DNA from: DASSFG01 sp035547915
GTDB lineage: Bacteria; Planctomycetota; Planctomycetia; Pirellulales; JAICIG01
Reading direction: 5' to 3'
NCBI GenBank assembly: GCA_035547915.1
Contig: DASZTS010000095.1
Location: forward strand, 186,001-250,000
Length of the DNA: 64,000 nt
Shown here: one piece after another, positions 1-10,900 of the stretch
Layout: each line of letters begins with the position of its first letter
How positions within the stretch are numbered: the first letter of the stretch is position 1
Program-made: the position numbers and the translations under genes
The notes under the pieces: model-generated
What the model was told of the DNA's origin: nothing
Database searches by the model: none
What the model saw: only the letters and a program-made list of their open reading frames with translations

Positions 1-1
1 A

Positions 2-325
2 AGCGACCGCATCGGCGAACTAGGCAATCAGCTCCTGGGACTCGTCGAGCTGCGCATCGACCTGCCCGCTTGGGACCTGACCGACACGCATTCCTACCTT
101 ACGCACCTGCTGGCTCGCGCCGGCCGCCCGCGTTCGGCATTCGCCGAAGAGGCGGTCATGCGAATCCACGAGTTGTCTGAAGGTGTCGTACGCCGCATCG
201 GCTTGCTGGCCGATCTCAGTCTGTTGGCGGCCGCCGCCCAGCAGCTTCCTCTGGTCGACGTGCATACCGTCGAATCCGTGTTCGATGAGTTGGGCGTGAT
301 GGACGCGCTCACGCTCAGCTTCTAA
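2..325 (+). CDS. ExeA/GspA-type AAA ATPase, C-terminal fragment (cut by left edge)
   Basis: The window opens inside a gene; the open frame runs from base 2 to a TAA at 323-325, giving the last 107 residues. They match the helical C-terminal lid region of ExeA/GspA-family AAA ATPases: a Y-x-x-H-L-L-x-x-A-G-R-x-R-x-x-F segment followed by IHELSEGVVRRIGLLADL. In the family this follows the Walker A/B core, and the protein works with secretion or pilus machineries at the inner membrane. The nucleotide-binding part lies outside the window, so activity cannot be judged. Planctomycetes carry several such ATPases of unclear partner, and the three downstream genes give no secretion context. Confidence 0.7.
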   Translation, partial: SDRIGELGNQLLGLVELRIDLPAWDLTDTHSYLTHLLARAGRPRSAFAEEAVMRIHELSEGVVRRIGLLADLSLLAAAAQQLPLVDVHTVESVFDELGVMDALTLSF

Positions 326-473
326 CGATGAAAAGCGGCCGAGGCAGTCTTCCTAGATTGCTTAATCGTTACAGTCGTTTAGGCGCTATCGCCGGCGCAT
401 GCTGGCTCGGTCTCGTTTTCGATGCTACGTTTGGTCAGTTTTCTTCCGCCAAACGGGTAGTTTGCATCGCATT

Positions 474-749
474 ATGGGTAACGGATCGGCGTGGCAGCAC
501 TATTTTCAGAACTGGCCCAAAGAGGTGCCGCAACGCGGCATCGTCGTCACCAGTTTTGAGGACCAGATTCCGTTCGACGGCTTCTTGACGACGAATACGA
601 TGGTGCTGCTGGAACGGAAAACGCCCGATAACGCGGGGGCGCGCAAAGTGCTGTTGGCGTATGAAAACATCGTTGCGGTCAAGTTTACCGACGTGCTTCG
701 CAACAAAGCATTCGAGTCGGGCGGTTTTGCGGGCCGGTTGAAAGACTGA
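474..749 (+). CDS. Conserved hypothetical protein, 91 aa
   Basis: Small soluble protein with no signal peptide or membrane segment. The ATG at 474 was preferred over an in-frame start at 399 because the protein then begins at MGNGSAWQHYFQNWP, where recognisable hydrophilic sequence starts; the stretch encoded upstream looks non-conserved. The body (VPQRGIVVTSFEDQIPF, then GARKVLLAYENIVAVKFTDV) has the alternating pattern of a small beta-rich fold. It is about 150 bp from the ATPase gene and 130 bp from the DUF3467 gene on the same strand, so loose co-transcription is possible. I do not recognise a functional family. Confidence 0.6.
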   Translation: MGNGSAWQHYFQNWPKEVPQRGIVVTSFEDQIPFDGFLTTNTMVLLERKTPDNAGARKVLLAYENIVAVKFTDVLRNKAFESGGFAGRLKD

Positions 750-878
750 CCATGTGAAACATGCTCGGCGCGGCACTAGGTTCGGGCGCCTACTGCGATT
801 TCATCGTGTATGGTATAAAAACCGAAACGCCCTCAACGCCGCCCCAGGGGGCGCGGCGCGTCTGGAGAACAACGAACT

Positions 879-1283
879 ATGGCAAAATCAAAGGAGTCTT
901 CCGTGTCGAGCGCTACCGAAAAAACTGAAGGTCACAGCGAACCCACTCCCGGCGGCGAAGCCAGCCGCGCGCCGCAGGCCCCCCAGGCCGCCCAACAAGG
1001 GGTGAAAGTGGACGATTCGAAGCTCACCGCGATGTACGCCAATTTCTGCCGCGTCACGGGTACGCCGGAAGAGCTGATCATCGACTTCGGTCTGAATCCG
1101 CAGCCGTTCGGTGTGCCGACCGAACCGGTCATCGTCAATCAGCGGATCGTCACGAACTTTTACACCGCCAAGCGCATGCTGCACGCCTTGCAGCTCACCG
1201 TACAACGTCACGAGCAGGCCTTCGGCGTGCTCGAAACCGACGTGCAGAAGCGCGTCGTTCCGTCGATGCGGCCCGGCCGCTAG
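879..1283 (+). CDS. DUF3467 domain protein
   Basis: 134-residue protein. Residues 1-40 are a low-complexity tail rich in Ala, Pro, Glu and Gln. Residues 45-130 carry the DUF3467 pattern: YANFCRVTGTPEELIIDFGL, then VNQRIVTNFYTAKRMLHALQ and a conserved FGVLETDV near the end. DUF3467 proteins are short cytoplasmic proteins common in planctomycetes; their role is unknown. The ATG at 879 has GGAGAAC about ten bases upstream. An AT-rich stretch (TATGGTATAAAA) around 810-825 could hold a promoter, but no convincing -35 is visible. The family call is secure; any biochemical role is not. Confidence 0.85.
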   Translation: MAKSKESSVSSATEKTEGHSEPTPGGEASRAPQAPQAAQQGVKVDDSKLTAMYANFCRVTGTPEELIIDFGLNPQPFGVPTEPVIVNQRIVTNFYTAKRMLHALQLTVQRHEQAFGVLETDVQKRVVPSMRPGR

Positions 1284-1388
1284 TCGGCGTCCAAGGCGGA
1301 TCGTAGATTCATCGAGACGGGCGTCCGGCTTGTGGGCCGGAACGCCCGTTTTTCTTTTTGTAACCCCGTACGGCCACCATCGTCTCCT

Positions 1389-4112
1389 ATGACTCTCATC
1401 GCAATGCGCTCCCGCGCGATCATCGCCCTCGCCGCCACGCTCTGCCTCGTATTCGTCGCACCGTCGCGGGCGGCCTGGATCTGGATCGAGGGCGAAAAGC
1501 CATCCAAGACGACGATGAATCGTCACCCGTGGTGGTATGACCAGGTGAAGCGCGAACACTTCTCGGGCGGCGACTTCACGAGCAATTTCCATGACGACAA
1601 ATCCGGAGAAGCCGAATACTGGTTTCAGGCCCCGCAGGCCGGCAAGTACGATTTCTGGGTGCATGCGAATCCGGTGCAGGCGAAGTTGGCCTATCGGCTG
1701 AACGGCGGCAAATGGACCGATATCGACCTGTCGAAGGACCAGACCGGCAGCGTCAACGTCGCCGCCGATGGCAAGCCCGATTTGCGATTCATCGCCTGGG
1801 TCAAGGTCGGTCCGGTGGAGCTCAAACGCGGAGCGAACGTCGTCCGCTTCAAGACGGCCGATGGCCCTCATCATCATGGCTATCTCGATTGCTTCGTGTT
1901 CGCCAACGAACCGTTCCAACCGCAGGGTGTGCTCAAGCCCGACGAGATTGCCGCCCATGCGGCCGAATTGGCCAAACAGAACGAGGGCTGGTTCGCGTTC
2001 AACCCGCCCGGCGACAACTATCCGATGGACGGTTTCGACTTGCGGTCCCTCAACGAGAAGGTCGCCGGCGAAGGTGGTTTCATCACCGTCGAGGGTTCGC
2101 AATTCATCCATCAAGACACGCACAAGCCGGTGCGCTTCTGGGCCGTGAACGGACCGCCGCACGAGGTGCAGGATGCCGCTGCGCTTGCCCGGCTGGCAAG
2201 GTTGTTGGCCAAGTACGGGGTCAACCTCGTGCGTATCCACGGCGGCTACTTCGACGAGTCGGGTGAGATCGACGCCGCCAAGGTCAAGCACGCCTTCGAC
2301 GTGGTCGACGCCATGAAAGCGGAGGGGATCTACAGCCACTTTTCCATCTACTTTCCGCTTTGGCTGCGGCCCAAACCCGGCACGAAGTGGCTGCCCGGCT
2401 ACGACGGTCAAAAGCTGCCCTTCGCCGCGCTCTATTTCAATCCCGATTTTCAGAAACAGTATCAATCGTGGTGGCAGGCCCTGCTGACCACGAAGAACGA
2501 AAAGACCGGCAAACGGCTCGTCGACGAACCGGCGGTCGCGGGAGTCGAACTGGTCAACGAAGATTCTTACTTCTTCTGGACATTCAATTCCGAGAATCTG
2601 CCGGCGCCCGAGCTGGAGATGCTCGAGAAGCAGTTCGCCGGATGGCTCAAAACGCAATACGGCTCGCTCGATAAGGCCCTGGCCCGTTGGCAAGGGGTGA
2701 AGACCGATCGCGACGACCCGGCGTCGGGCCGTCTCGGTTTTCGGCCGCTGTGGAACATGTTCAACGAGAAGACCGTGCGCGACCAGGACGCCGCACGGTT
2801 TCTGCTCGAAAGCCAACGCGGTTTCTATCGGCGCGAATACCAGTTTCTGCGCGATCTGGGTTTTCGCGGCGTCGTCACGGCATCCAATTGGGCCACGGCC
2901 AGCCCGCAGATCTTCGGGCCGTTGGAGAAATACAGCTACACCGTGACCGACTTCATCGACCGGCACGGTTACTTCGGCTGCCGTTGCCAGGGCGAGGCGG
3001 CCGAATGGTCGTTGCGCGACGGCCACACCTACGCCGACCGCAGCGCCTTGCGTTTCGATCCCGAAGAACCCGGCAAGCCGAAACTGTTCGTCCATCCGGC
3101 GATGGACCCGAGCTACGACAACAAGCCGTCGATGATCTCGGAGACGACGTTTAATCGGCCGAACCGCTATCGTTCCGAGGCGCCGCTCTACTATGCGTGT
3201 TACGGTGCCTTGCAAGGGACCGACTCGATCGTCCACTTCGCGCTCGATGGGACGACGTGGACCGTCAAGCCCGGCTACTTCATGCAGCCTTGGACGCTCA
3301 TGTCGCCCGCCATGATGGGGCAATTCCCGGCCGCCGCCTTGATCTTTCGCCAGGGCCTCGTGAGCGAAGGCGACGAACTCGTGAATATCGAGCTTAACGT
3401 CGACGACCTGCTGGCGCTCAAAGGAACACCGCTCGCGCAAGACGCGGCCCTCGACGAACTCAGGCTGAATGACGTGCCGAAGGGGCAGGGCGGCACCGAT
3501 GTGCAGCCGGACCGCGTGATCGATCCCCTGATTCACTATGCCGGTCGGACCAACGTCAGCTTCACTCAGAAGACGGGATCGGCAAAGCTGGCCGACCCGT
3601 CCCGCTATATCGATCGCGAGCACCGCACGGTCACCAGCAGCAACGGGCAATTGAAGCTCGATTATCGCCGCGGGCTGCTCACCATCGATGCGCCTGCCGC
3701 CCAAGGAGTCAGTGGCGCGCTTGCCGAGGGCGGACCATTCGAGCTGAGCAATCTGTCGATCACTTCGGACATGGCACTCGGGCACGTCGTGGCGGTCAGC
3801 CTCGACGGCGCACCGCTCGCCTCCTCGAAAAGGATTCTGTTGCAGGTCATGTCGGAGGAGAAGAGCACCGGGTTCCGCACAGAACCTGTCAACGACGAGG
3901 TGAAGAAGATCGTCGACATCGGACACGACCCCTGGCTGGTGAAGGAAGTGCGCGGAGTGGTGCGCTGCAAGCGGCCCGACGCCGGCGGGCTCAAGGTCAT
4001 TCCCCTCGACCAGAACGGCAATCGAGTCGCGCAGGCCGACAAAGGCGGTCTTAAGGCGGGCGCGATCCAGCTTCGGCCGGATGTCCTGTACTACCTCATC
4101 ACGGGCGAGTAG
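1389..4112 (+). CDS. Secreted glycoside hydrolase of the GH5-like (beta/alpha)8 clan
   Basis: 907 residues from the ATG at 1389, chosen because it puts a signal peptide at the start (ALAATLCLVFVAPSRAAW, cleavage near residue 24). Residues about 25-180 form a beta-rich region resembling a carbohydrate-binding module. Residues about 200-680 look like a retaining TIM-barrel glycosidase: VELVNED with the proposed acid/base Glu391, and MISETTF with the proposed nucleophile Glu585. The remainder, rich in beta structure, probably holds accessory domains. Planctomycetes use large enzymes of this kind on algal or plant polysaccharides; the substrate cannot be read from sequence. It is convergent with the exporter gene, whose stop codon lies 12 bases away. 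Confidence 0.75.
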   Translation: MTLIAMRSRAIIALAATLCLVFVAPSRAAWIWIEGEKPSKTTMNRHPWWYDQVKREHFSGGDFTSNFHDDKSGEAEYWFQAPQAGKYDFWVHANPVQAKLAYRLNGGKWTDIDLSKDQTGSVNVAADGKPDLRFIAWVKVGPVELKRGANVVRFKTADGPHHHGYLDCFVFANEPFQPQGVLKPDEIAAHAAELAKQNEGWFAFNPPGDNYPMDGFDLRSLNEKVAGEGGFITVEGSQFIHQDTHKPVRFWAVNGPPHEVQDAAALARLARLLAKYGVNLVRIHGGYFDESGEIDAAKVKHAFDVVDAMKAEGIYSHFSIYFPLWLRPKPGTKWLPGYDGQKLPFAALYFNPDFQKQYQSWWQALLTTKNEKTGKRLVDEPAVAGVELVNEDSYFFWTFNSENLPAPELEMLEKQFAGWLKTQYGSLDKALARWQGVKTDRDDPASGRLGFRPLWNMFNEKTVRDQDAARFLLESQRGFYRREYQFLRDLGFRGVVTASNWATASPQIFGPLEKYSYTVTDFIDRHGYFGCRCQGEAAEWSLRDGHTYADRSALRFDPEEPGKPKLFVHPAMDPSYDNKPSMISETTFNRPNRYRSEAPLYYACYGALQGTDSIVHFALDGTTWTVKPGYFMQPWTLMSPAMMGQFPAAALIFRQGLVSEGDELVNIELNVDDLLALKGTPLAQDAALDELRLNDVPKGQGGTDVQPDRVIDPLIHYAGRTNVSFTQKTGSAKLADPSRYIDREHRTVTSSNGQLKLDYRRGLLTIDAPAAQGVSGALAEGGPFELSNLSITSDMALGHVVAVSLDGAPLASSKRILLQVMSEEKSTGFRTEPVNDEVKKIVDIGHDPWLVKEVRGVVRCKRPDAGGLKVIPLDQNGNRVAQADKGGLKAGAIQLRPDVLYYLITGE

Positions 4113-4124
4113 TCGCCCGCCGGG

Positions 4125-6404
4125 CTAAACGCCGTCCGCGCAGGCCCCCTCTTGGGATGTTGATGCTTCGGGGTAGCTCGACGGCTGCGGCGAGCGGTCG
4201 ACGAGCTTCAGAAGCAGCGGCAAGATGAGCAGGTTGCCGACGAGTCCGCCGAACATCGTCAGGCCGACCAGCACGCCGAAATAGATCGTCGGCACGAAAC
4301 GACTGAGCGCCAGCGCGGTGAAGCCGACGATGAGCGCCAGCGTGGAAAAGACCATCGCTCGGCCGACGCTTTGATGCACGGCATGTAGCGCGTCGCCCGT
4401 CGACAGTCCCTCGGCACGGTGGCGTCGGTAGGCCGTGATGTAGTGAATCGAAGAATCGACCGCCAGGCCCATCGAGACGCTGGCGATCATGGCCGCTCCC
4501 ATGTTGATCCGCAAACGGAGCCACCCCATCAACCCGGTGACGATCAGGATCGGCAGCGCGTTGGGAACGAGCGAAATGAGGGCGACCGGCAAGCTGCGGA
4601 ACGCGACCAGCATCATCGCGAAGATGGCGGCCGAGGCCACGCCGAACGTCAACCATTGGTCGCGCGTGATGCTTTCGATCAGGTGCGTGAGCAATACGAA
4701 GAATCCCGTCACCTCTGCTTTCGGAAATGCTTCGCGGCTGAGGCGGGTTACTTGTGCGACCAGGGCATGCTTCTGCTGCGAGGGCTGCCGCTCCTTGGCC
4801 CGCAACATGATGCGCAGGTAGAGGCGATCGTCGTCCAGCGGATCGCGGCCGTAGAGTGCCTGCACGATCGGCATCGTTTGGCCGGCGGCGGCCAGCGTCG
4901 ACTCCAATTGTCGGCCGGCGGCAATGCGGCCGAAGGGAACGAGCTCGAGCGCGTCGACGGCGCTGAGCACCTTGGTCAGCCCCGGTTCCGTGCTGCCGGC
5001 GGCATTCACCACTTTGACCTCGTTTCGCAGCCGCTCTTCGAGCCGGGTCACCTTGTCGAGGAATTCGGCGACGTGATCGTCCGGCACCGGAACCACGATA
5101 TCCCACACGCCGGCGCCCCCCAGCCGCGACTCGACGAACTCGTATGCCCGCACGATCGGACTCGTATCGCGAAAGTTCTTGGTGAAGTCGGTTTCCACCT
5201 CCAAGTGCGCGATACCGAGGCAGCAGACCACGGAGACCACAGTGCAAAGGGCGGCCAACGCCCAGGGCCAACGCTCGATGGCAGCGGCCAGGTGGCGCAG
5301 ACCGAAATCGAGCCGGTGCTCACCCCAAGCACGGCGCGGGTCGGAGTCGAAGCGACCGGCCAGCGAGAGACCGGGTACGACCATGGCGATGCTGACGAGC
5401 GACAACAGCGAGCCGACCAGCATCATCAGACCGAAATCGTGCACGGGGCCGACATGCGACACCATCAGCGAAGCGAAACCCGCCGCATCGGTGGCGCAGG
5501 CCCAGAAGATCGGCGTGCCCAGCCGCTCACCGGCCAATTCCAGGGCCTGCCTGGGCGACATCCCTTCGGTCCGATATTCACGAAAGCTGACGACCAGGTG
5601 CAACACGGTGGCCACGCCGATGACCGTGATGATGGCCCACAACATCGAGCTCACCAGGCTGAGGTGCAGGTGACTGCCCACAAGCCCGGCCTGTGTCCAA
5701 ATCAGCGTGCTGCCGACGACGGCCATCGGCACCACGACCCACCGCAGGCTACGGAAGCAGACGACGATGGTGAGCATCAACAAGACGGTCGAGACGCCGC
5801 CCAACAGCCGGCCGTCGTCTTCCAAGAATCGGAAACCGTCGACGACCATCACCGGCTCGCCGGTAAGAACCCCGTCGGGCGCGTGGCTCTCGATCTGCTT
5901 CCGCAGTGCATCGACGGTTTCGGATCGCGGCACGGGCGACTCGTGCTCCGGCACCAGCACGCACACGATACCCGCCGTGTGACGATCGGCACCGATCGTA
6001 TACCCTTCGCTCAGTTCCAACAGCCGCGGCTTGAGCGGTGCGAACAGCGGCGAGGTGAGGAATCGCTTCACGGTCGACAGGCTGAACGCTTGCCGCACGC
6101 CGGGCACCCGCGCCAGATCGGCGGTGACCTCCTCGAGCCGCGCCAGCCCGCCGGTCGTCAGCAAGTCGGGATCGGCGTATGCCGCGAGCGCGATTTCGTC
6201 GCCGCCGAACGTGCGTTTCAGTTTACGAAACGGCGCGAGGATCGGATCGTCGGGCGCGAACATGTTCTCGATCGAACGATCGAAGGCCAGTCGCTGGGCC
6301 GGAAAGTAGAGGGCGGCGGTGGCCGCGACGGCGGCGAACAACAACGGCCAGCGAAACCGCACCAGTGTCCGTGCGAGCGACGAATGAGGCACGGCACGGT
6401 CCAT
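4125..6404 (-). CDS. RND/MMPL-superfamily exporter
   Basis: 759-residue polytopic membrane protein with the two-fold layout of the MMPL branch of RND transporters: one N-terminal helix (RWPLLFAAVAATAALYF), a periplasmic domain to about residue 205, five helices, a second helix-plus-domain unit from about 375, and five C-terminal helices. The hallmark segment GLAVDSSIHYITAYRR is present near residue 650. Such proteins use proton flow to move lipids or hydrophobic molecules across the inner membrane; SecDF-like and hopanoid exporters are relatives. The gene stands alone on the minus strand, sharing a 132 bp divergent upstream region with the glycosyltransferase gene at 6537. No adaptor or outer-membrane factor gene adjoins it, as is usual for MMPL types. 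Confidence 0.85.
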   Translation of the reverse strand: MDRAVPHSSLARTLVRFRWPLLFAAVAATAALYFPAQRLAFDRSIENMFAPDDPILAPFRKLKRTFGGDEIALAAYADPDLLTTGGLARLEEVTADLARVPGVRQAFSLSTVKRFLTSPLFAPLKPRLLELSEGYTIGADRHTAGIVCVLVPEHESPVPRSETVDALRKQIESHAPDGVLTGEPVMVVDGFRFLEDDGRLLGGVSTVLLMLTIVVCFRSLRWVVVPMAVVGSTLIWTQAGLVGSHLHLSLVSSMLWAIITVIGVATVLHLVVSFREYRTEGMSPRQALELAGERLGTPIFWACATDAAGFASLMVSHVGPVHDFGLMMLVGSLLSLVSIAMVVPGLSLAGRFDSDPRRAWGEHRLDFGLRHLAAAIERWPWALAALCTVVSVVCCLGIAHLEVETDFTKNFRDTSPIVRAYEFVESRLGGAGVWDIVVPVPDDHVAEFLDKVTRLEERLRNEVKVVNAAGSTEPGLTKVLSAVDALELVPFGRIAAGRQLESTLAAAGQTMPIVQALYGRDPLDDDRLYLRIMLRAKERQPSQQKHALVAQVTRLSREAFPKAEVTGFFVLLTHLIESITRDQWLTFGVASAAIFAMMLVAFRSLPVALISLVPNALPILIVTGLMGWLRLRINMGAAMIASVSMGLAVDSSIHYITAYRRHRAEGLSTGDALHAVHQSVGRAMVFSTLALIVGFTALALSRFVPTIYFGVLVGLTMFGGLVGNLLILPLLLKLVDRSPQPSSYPEASTSQEGACADGV

Positions 6405-6536
6405 CCTTGTACAACCCGGGGCGCAAGTTCGGTGGTCTCACTCGGCAACTTTACCTGACGGCCGTATCGCCGACAACACGGCCGCGCTGGTTGGCAAGCC
6501 CGTGGTTGATACAATGGCCAACTACCAGATCCTTCA

Positions 6537-7826
6537 ATGAGTTCACGAGTCGCTCCATTGTCTGGGCTGCGCGGCCACGCTGCTGTTCGCTCGTGCTGGT
6601 TTCTGTGCTTCGCCCTCTTCGTCCGCGGAGGCGTCAGTCTGGCGTGTTGTGACCGCTTGGCGGCCGATCGCGATGGCTATCGCTCGCTGGCGGTCAATCT
6701 GGTCGACGAGGGTGTGTTGGGAAGCGGCACGGTGCCGAGCGCTTATCGGCCGCCGCTCTATCCACTGCTGTTGGCTGCGTGCGTCGCCGGTCCCTGGCCA
6801 ACGGATGCGGCCATCGCCCTGGTGCATGTCGTCCTCGGTGTCGCGACGGCTTGGTCGACCGTTGCTTTGGGCCGTCGCTGGGGCCTCGACCGTTTCGCGT
6901 ACTTGGCCGGCACGCTGGTGGCCTGCGATCCGATTCTCGTGAACCAATCGACGCTGGTGATGACCGAGACGTTGGCGACCTTCTTCGCTACGGCCGGTCT
7001 GGCGTTCATCAGCGCGACGAGTGACGCGACGGGCAGGCGGCGGCTGTGGCTCGCGGCTCTTACGGGTGCCTGCCTGGCGATTGCCGCGCTGTGCCGCCCG
7101 ACCTTTCTAGGGTCGTTGTTCTGTCTGGCACTCGGCATCGTTTGGTTATGGCGAGGCTGGCGAGACGACCTGCCAACACTCGCGGCGATGTGTCTCGCCG
7201 CGTCGCTCACACTCCTGCCCTGGGCCGTGCGGAACATGATCGATCTCGGTACGCCGATCGTCACGACGACTCACGGCGGATATACGCTCCTGCTGGGAAA
7301 CAATCGGGGCTACTACGAGTTTCTCCGCCGGTCGCACACACGCGCCCTGTGGGACGCATCCGAACTCGATGCCTCGTTGCGCGCCCGGAGAACCGACGAC
7401 GAGGTGGCAAATGATCGCCGCGAATACGAGGAGGCTTGGCAGACGATCCGCGAGCAGCCCGTCCTGTTCCTGTATGCCGCTGCGTGCCGAGCCGGAGCGC
7501 TTTGGGGGCTGTTACCGCATCAGGTGACGGACGACGAAACATCGCTCGCCCGATGGGGTCGCTATGCGACGGCCGCTTGGTACACCGTCGTCTTCGCGCT
7601 CGCCCTAACGGCCCTGGTGGGGTCTCGCGGAGCCCGCGCGACCGGGATCACCGTGCGGATCACCCGCCCGCCCTGGCTTTGGCCAACGCTGTTGGCGGCC
7701 AGTTTTACCGCCGTCCATCTGCTCTACTGGACCGACATGCGAATGCGAGCTCCGCTCATCCCGGCGATCAGTTTGCTGGCCGCGGCCGGTGCGAAACGAT
7801 TGGCGGCCTGGGCTGGTCGCTTGTAA
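6537..7826 (+). CDS. GT-C fold membrane glycosyltransferase (ArnT/PMT, GT39-like)
   Basis: 429 residues with about ten predicted helices. The first extracytoplasmic loop carries an Asp-rich motif (AADRDGYRSLAVNLV) of the type that binds the lipid-phosphate sugar in ArnT/PMT enzymes, followed by SAYRPPLYPLLLA, the usual xRPPLYP signature of bacterial GT39/GT83 relatives. The likely role is transfer of a sugar from a polyprenyl-phosphate donor to a lipid, glycan or protein on the outer face of the inner membrane. The ATG at 6537 is used; it diverges from the exporter gene. The LptD-like gene follows after 135 bases, so both may act on the envelope, but this is only neighbourhood evidence. Confidence 0.8.
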   Translation: MSSRVAPLSGLRGHAAVRSCWFLCFALFVRGGVSLACCDRLAADRDGYRSLAVNLVDEGVLGSGTVPSAYRPPLYPLLLAACVAGPWPTDAAIALVHVVLGVATAWSTVALGRRWGLDRFAYLAGTLVACDPILVNQSTLVMTETLATFFATAGLAFISATSDATGRRRLWLAALTGACLAIAALCRPTFLGSLFCLALGIVWLWRGWRDDLPTLAAMCLAASLTLLPWAVRNMIDLGTPIVTTTHGGYTLLLGNNRGYYEFLRRSHTRALWDASELDASLRARRTDDEVANDRREYEEAWQTIREQPVLFLYAAACRAGALWGLLPHQVTDDETSLARWGRYATAAWYTVVFALALTALVGSRGARATGITVRITRPPWLWPTLLAASFTAVHLLYWTDMRMRAPLIPAISLLAAAGAKRLAAWAGRL

Positions 7827-7961
7827 GTTGTTCTGGTTGAATGCTTTGCGGCGAGAGTACCCCCGGCTAACCTACCTTGACCCGCCGGCTGTACCGCTTC
7901 TATAATCCCGCCGCCCTCGGGGCAGTCACTTCTTCTAACGTCTTCCACCATTTCAGTTTGT

Positions 7962-10900
7962 GTGTCCGCATCGACGCCGTCTGCTCGGCCGGTCGGTACG
8001 GACGAGGATGCACATCCACTGACAAGTCGTTGTGCGACAGTACCGCTCGCCGTTGAGCGCGCGCGCTTGTTCCTGCGCGTGAGTGGTACTGTGCTGCGCG
8101 CTTGCGGCCTCGGGCGGCGCGTCGCTGGTTTCGCACTCCGATCGTGTGTCTTCCTCGGAGCGATCTTGGCGTGCGGCGTGGCGGTCGCACAACAGGCGGC
8201 CGGCGAGATCGAGTTGGCGCCGGCGGACGCCGACAGTCCGATCACGATCTCGGCCGACCAAGCCAACGAATGGAAGGAAGGGTCGTACGACGTCTTCCTG
8301 CTGCGCGGCCGATGCGTGGTGACGCAGGGCCGCAATACCTGTCGCAGCAACGACGCCGTGATTTGGATCAAGAAGGGCGACGGCACCCAGCAGCAGCCGG
8401 CGAAGGTCATCGCCTACCTCGAAGGCGACGTGCAGATCGAAGCGGGCCGCAAGCCGGATGTGTGGCAGAGGTCGCTCCCTTCCGGAAAAGACCGAGGCTG
8501 GCTGGGACGTTTCCGCTCCAACGTTCCGGTCAGCGTTCGCACGCCGCGGCCCGCGCCCGAGCCGACCGTCAAACCGGCCTTCTATCAAAACGCGCTGGAT
8601 CAGCGCAAACCCTCGGAGGCCATCACCCGCACGCAGTACGTGCCGTCGAATCGTGGAACGCCGCCGCCGGCTGCGTTCTCGCCGCTGCCGCCCGGCGTCA
8701 TGCCACCGCAACAACAGCCGTCCCGGGCGAAAACCGGCGGCCTGCGTCGCCTGAGAATCTTCCCGCGCGGCGAAAGCGCCCCCCACATCCTCTGGGAGCG
8801 GAACGGCGAGTCCGAGGAAGGCGTGGCGGTCATCACCAACGGCGTGCAGATCTTCATCGAAAACTCTCCCTCACCGCTGGACCAGTTGGATATCGTCGCC
8901 GACAAGGTTGTCGTCTGGACCGTCGGCGAAGTCAGTGCGCAAACGCGCGAAAAATACGAAGACGAGACGGTTCCCTTGGAGGTCTACCTGGAAGGGAACG
9001 TCGTCTTCCGCCAGGGCGATCGCGTGATCTACGCCGACCGCATGTACTACGATGTGAAATACAAGAACGGCACCGTGTTGCAGGCCGAGATCACCTCGCC
9101 GTCGCCCAAGTACGGCGGCTTGATGCGTCTCAAGGCCGACCTGGTGCGTCAGATCGACGACGACAACTTTTACGCGCGGCACAGCTATATCACTTCCAGC
9201 CGCCTCGGAGCGCCGCGCTATCGCGTGCAGTCCTCGGAAGTGCGCATCACCGACCGGCAGCGGATCCAGGTCAACCCCTTCACGGGCAGCCCGATCATCG
9301 ATCCGGTCACGCAGCAGCAGGTGGTCGATCACGACCAGTTGGTGACGGCCAAGAACAACACGTTCTTTCTCGGTCCCGTGCCCGTGTTCTATTGGCCGCG
9401 GTTCACCACCACGCTCGACCAGCCGTCGACGTTGCTACAGTCGATCATGTTCCAGGAAGACAACATCTTCGGCTTCTGGACCGAGGCGGATATAAACGCC
9501 TTCCAGTTGTTCGGCATCGACAAGGGCGATCGACCGCAAGGGGTGAACTGGAAGCTCATCTTGAGCGACCTGTCGAAGCGCGGCTTTGGCGCGGGAACGA
9601 CCGCCTTCGTGAACCGCCAGAACCTGTTCGGCATCCAGGGGCCCGTGCAAGGCACCTTCCAGGCCTGGGGGCTGGAAGACAAGGGGCTCGACAACCTGGG
9701 CCGCACGCGACAGGGCATCCAGGAGCCCGACCTATTCCGTGGGCGCATCCTGGGCCAATTGCGCCAGCAGATTCCCGACGCGACGGGCTCGACGGTCAAT
9801 GGCTATCAAGTCACGGCCGAGTTGGGCCTCATCAGCGACTACAACTTCCTCGAGCAATACGACGAAGCCGAGTTCGAGCAGCACAAAGACGAAACCACCG
9901 ACCTCGAGGTCAAGAAGATCACGGAAAACCGCGAATGGACGGTCTACACGCAGGCCCGCGTCAATCCGTTCTTCACCCAGACCAACTGGCTGCCGCGGTT
10001 GGACCATTACACGATGGGCCGATCGTTGCTGGGCGATCGGATTACCTGGTTTGAGCACAGCGATGCGGGCCTTGCGCAGTTCCTGGTGACACAGAAGCCG
10101 CCCGATCCGCAAGACCTGGCCAACTTCAACTACCTGCCCTGGGAAGGGTACGGCAATCGGCAGGGCGATCGGCTCGTGAGCCGCCAGGAGATCGACGCCC
10201 CGTTGCAACTGGGACCGGTGAAGGTGGTGCCCTACGCCTTGGGCGAGTTGGCCCAATGGGGACAGGACTTGCAGGGGCAGGACGTCGGACGCGCGTTCGG
10301 CCAGGTCGGCGCGCGGGCGAGCATTCTGTTCTGGGCGGCCAATCCCACCATCGAAAGCGATCTGTTCAACGTTCACGGCGTGGCCCACAAAGTGGTCTTC
10401 GACGTCGATGCCTTCGCCTCGGCGAGCAACCGGAACTTCACGAATCTGACGCTCTACGACCCCATCGACGACAACGCACTCGATCGGTTCCGTCGCCGTT
10501 TCATGTCGCTCGATTACAGCGGCACGCTGCCGGCGAAGTTCGACCCGCGCTTCTATGCCTTCCGTTCAGGGGTCCAGAGTTTTGTCTCCTCGCCGGTCGC
10601 CGAAATCGCCGGCGATCTCGAAGCCATACAACTAGGAATGCACCATCGGTGGCAGACCAAGCGTGGGCCCGTGGGCGCCCGGCGGATCATCGACTTCATC
10701 GTGCTGGACGCCAACGCCACGTTCTTCCCGAATCCGAACCGTGATAACTTCGGTGCGGCCTGGGGCCTGGTGAACTACGACTTCCGTTGGCACGTGGGCG
10801 ACAAGCTGACCGTGCTCTCCGACGCGGCCTACGACTTCTTCGACCAGGGACAGAAGACCTGGTCGGTCGGCGCTTCGTTGAGCCGCCCGCCGCGTGTGAA

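Noticed and set aside
888..3926. A minus-strand open frame of over 1000 codons opposite the DUF3467 and glycoside-hydrolase genes
   Set aside because: It is a high-GC antisense shadow: no domain, no signal, and Arg/His/Gly-rich composition. The plus-strand genes have clear motifs.
4419..6458. Long plus-strand open frame opposite the RND/MMPL exporter
   Set aside because: Composition (His/Arg/Gln-rich) and absence of any domain mark it as antisense to a convincing membrane protein.
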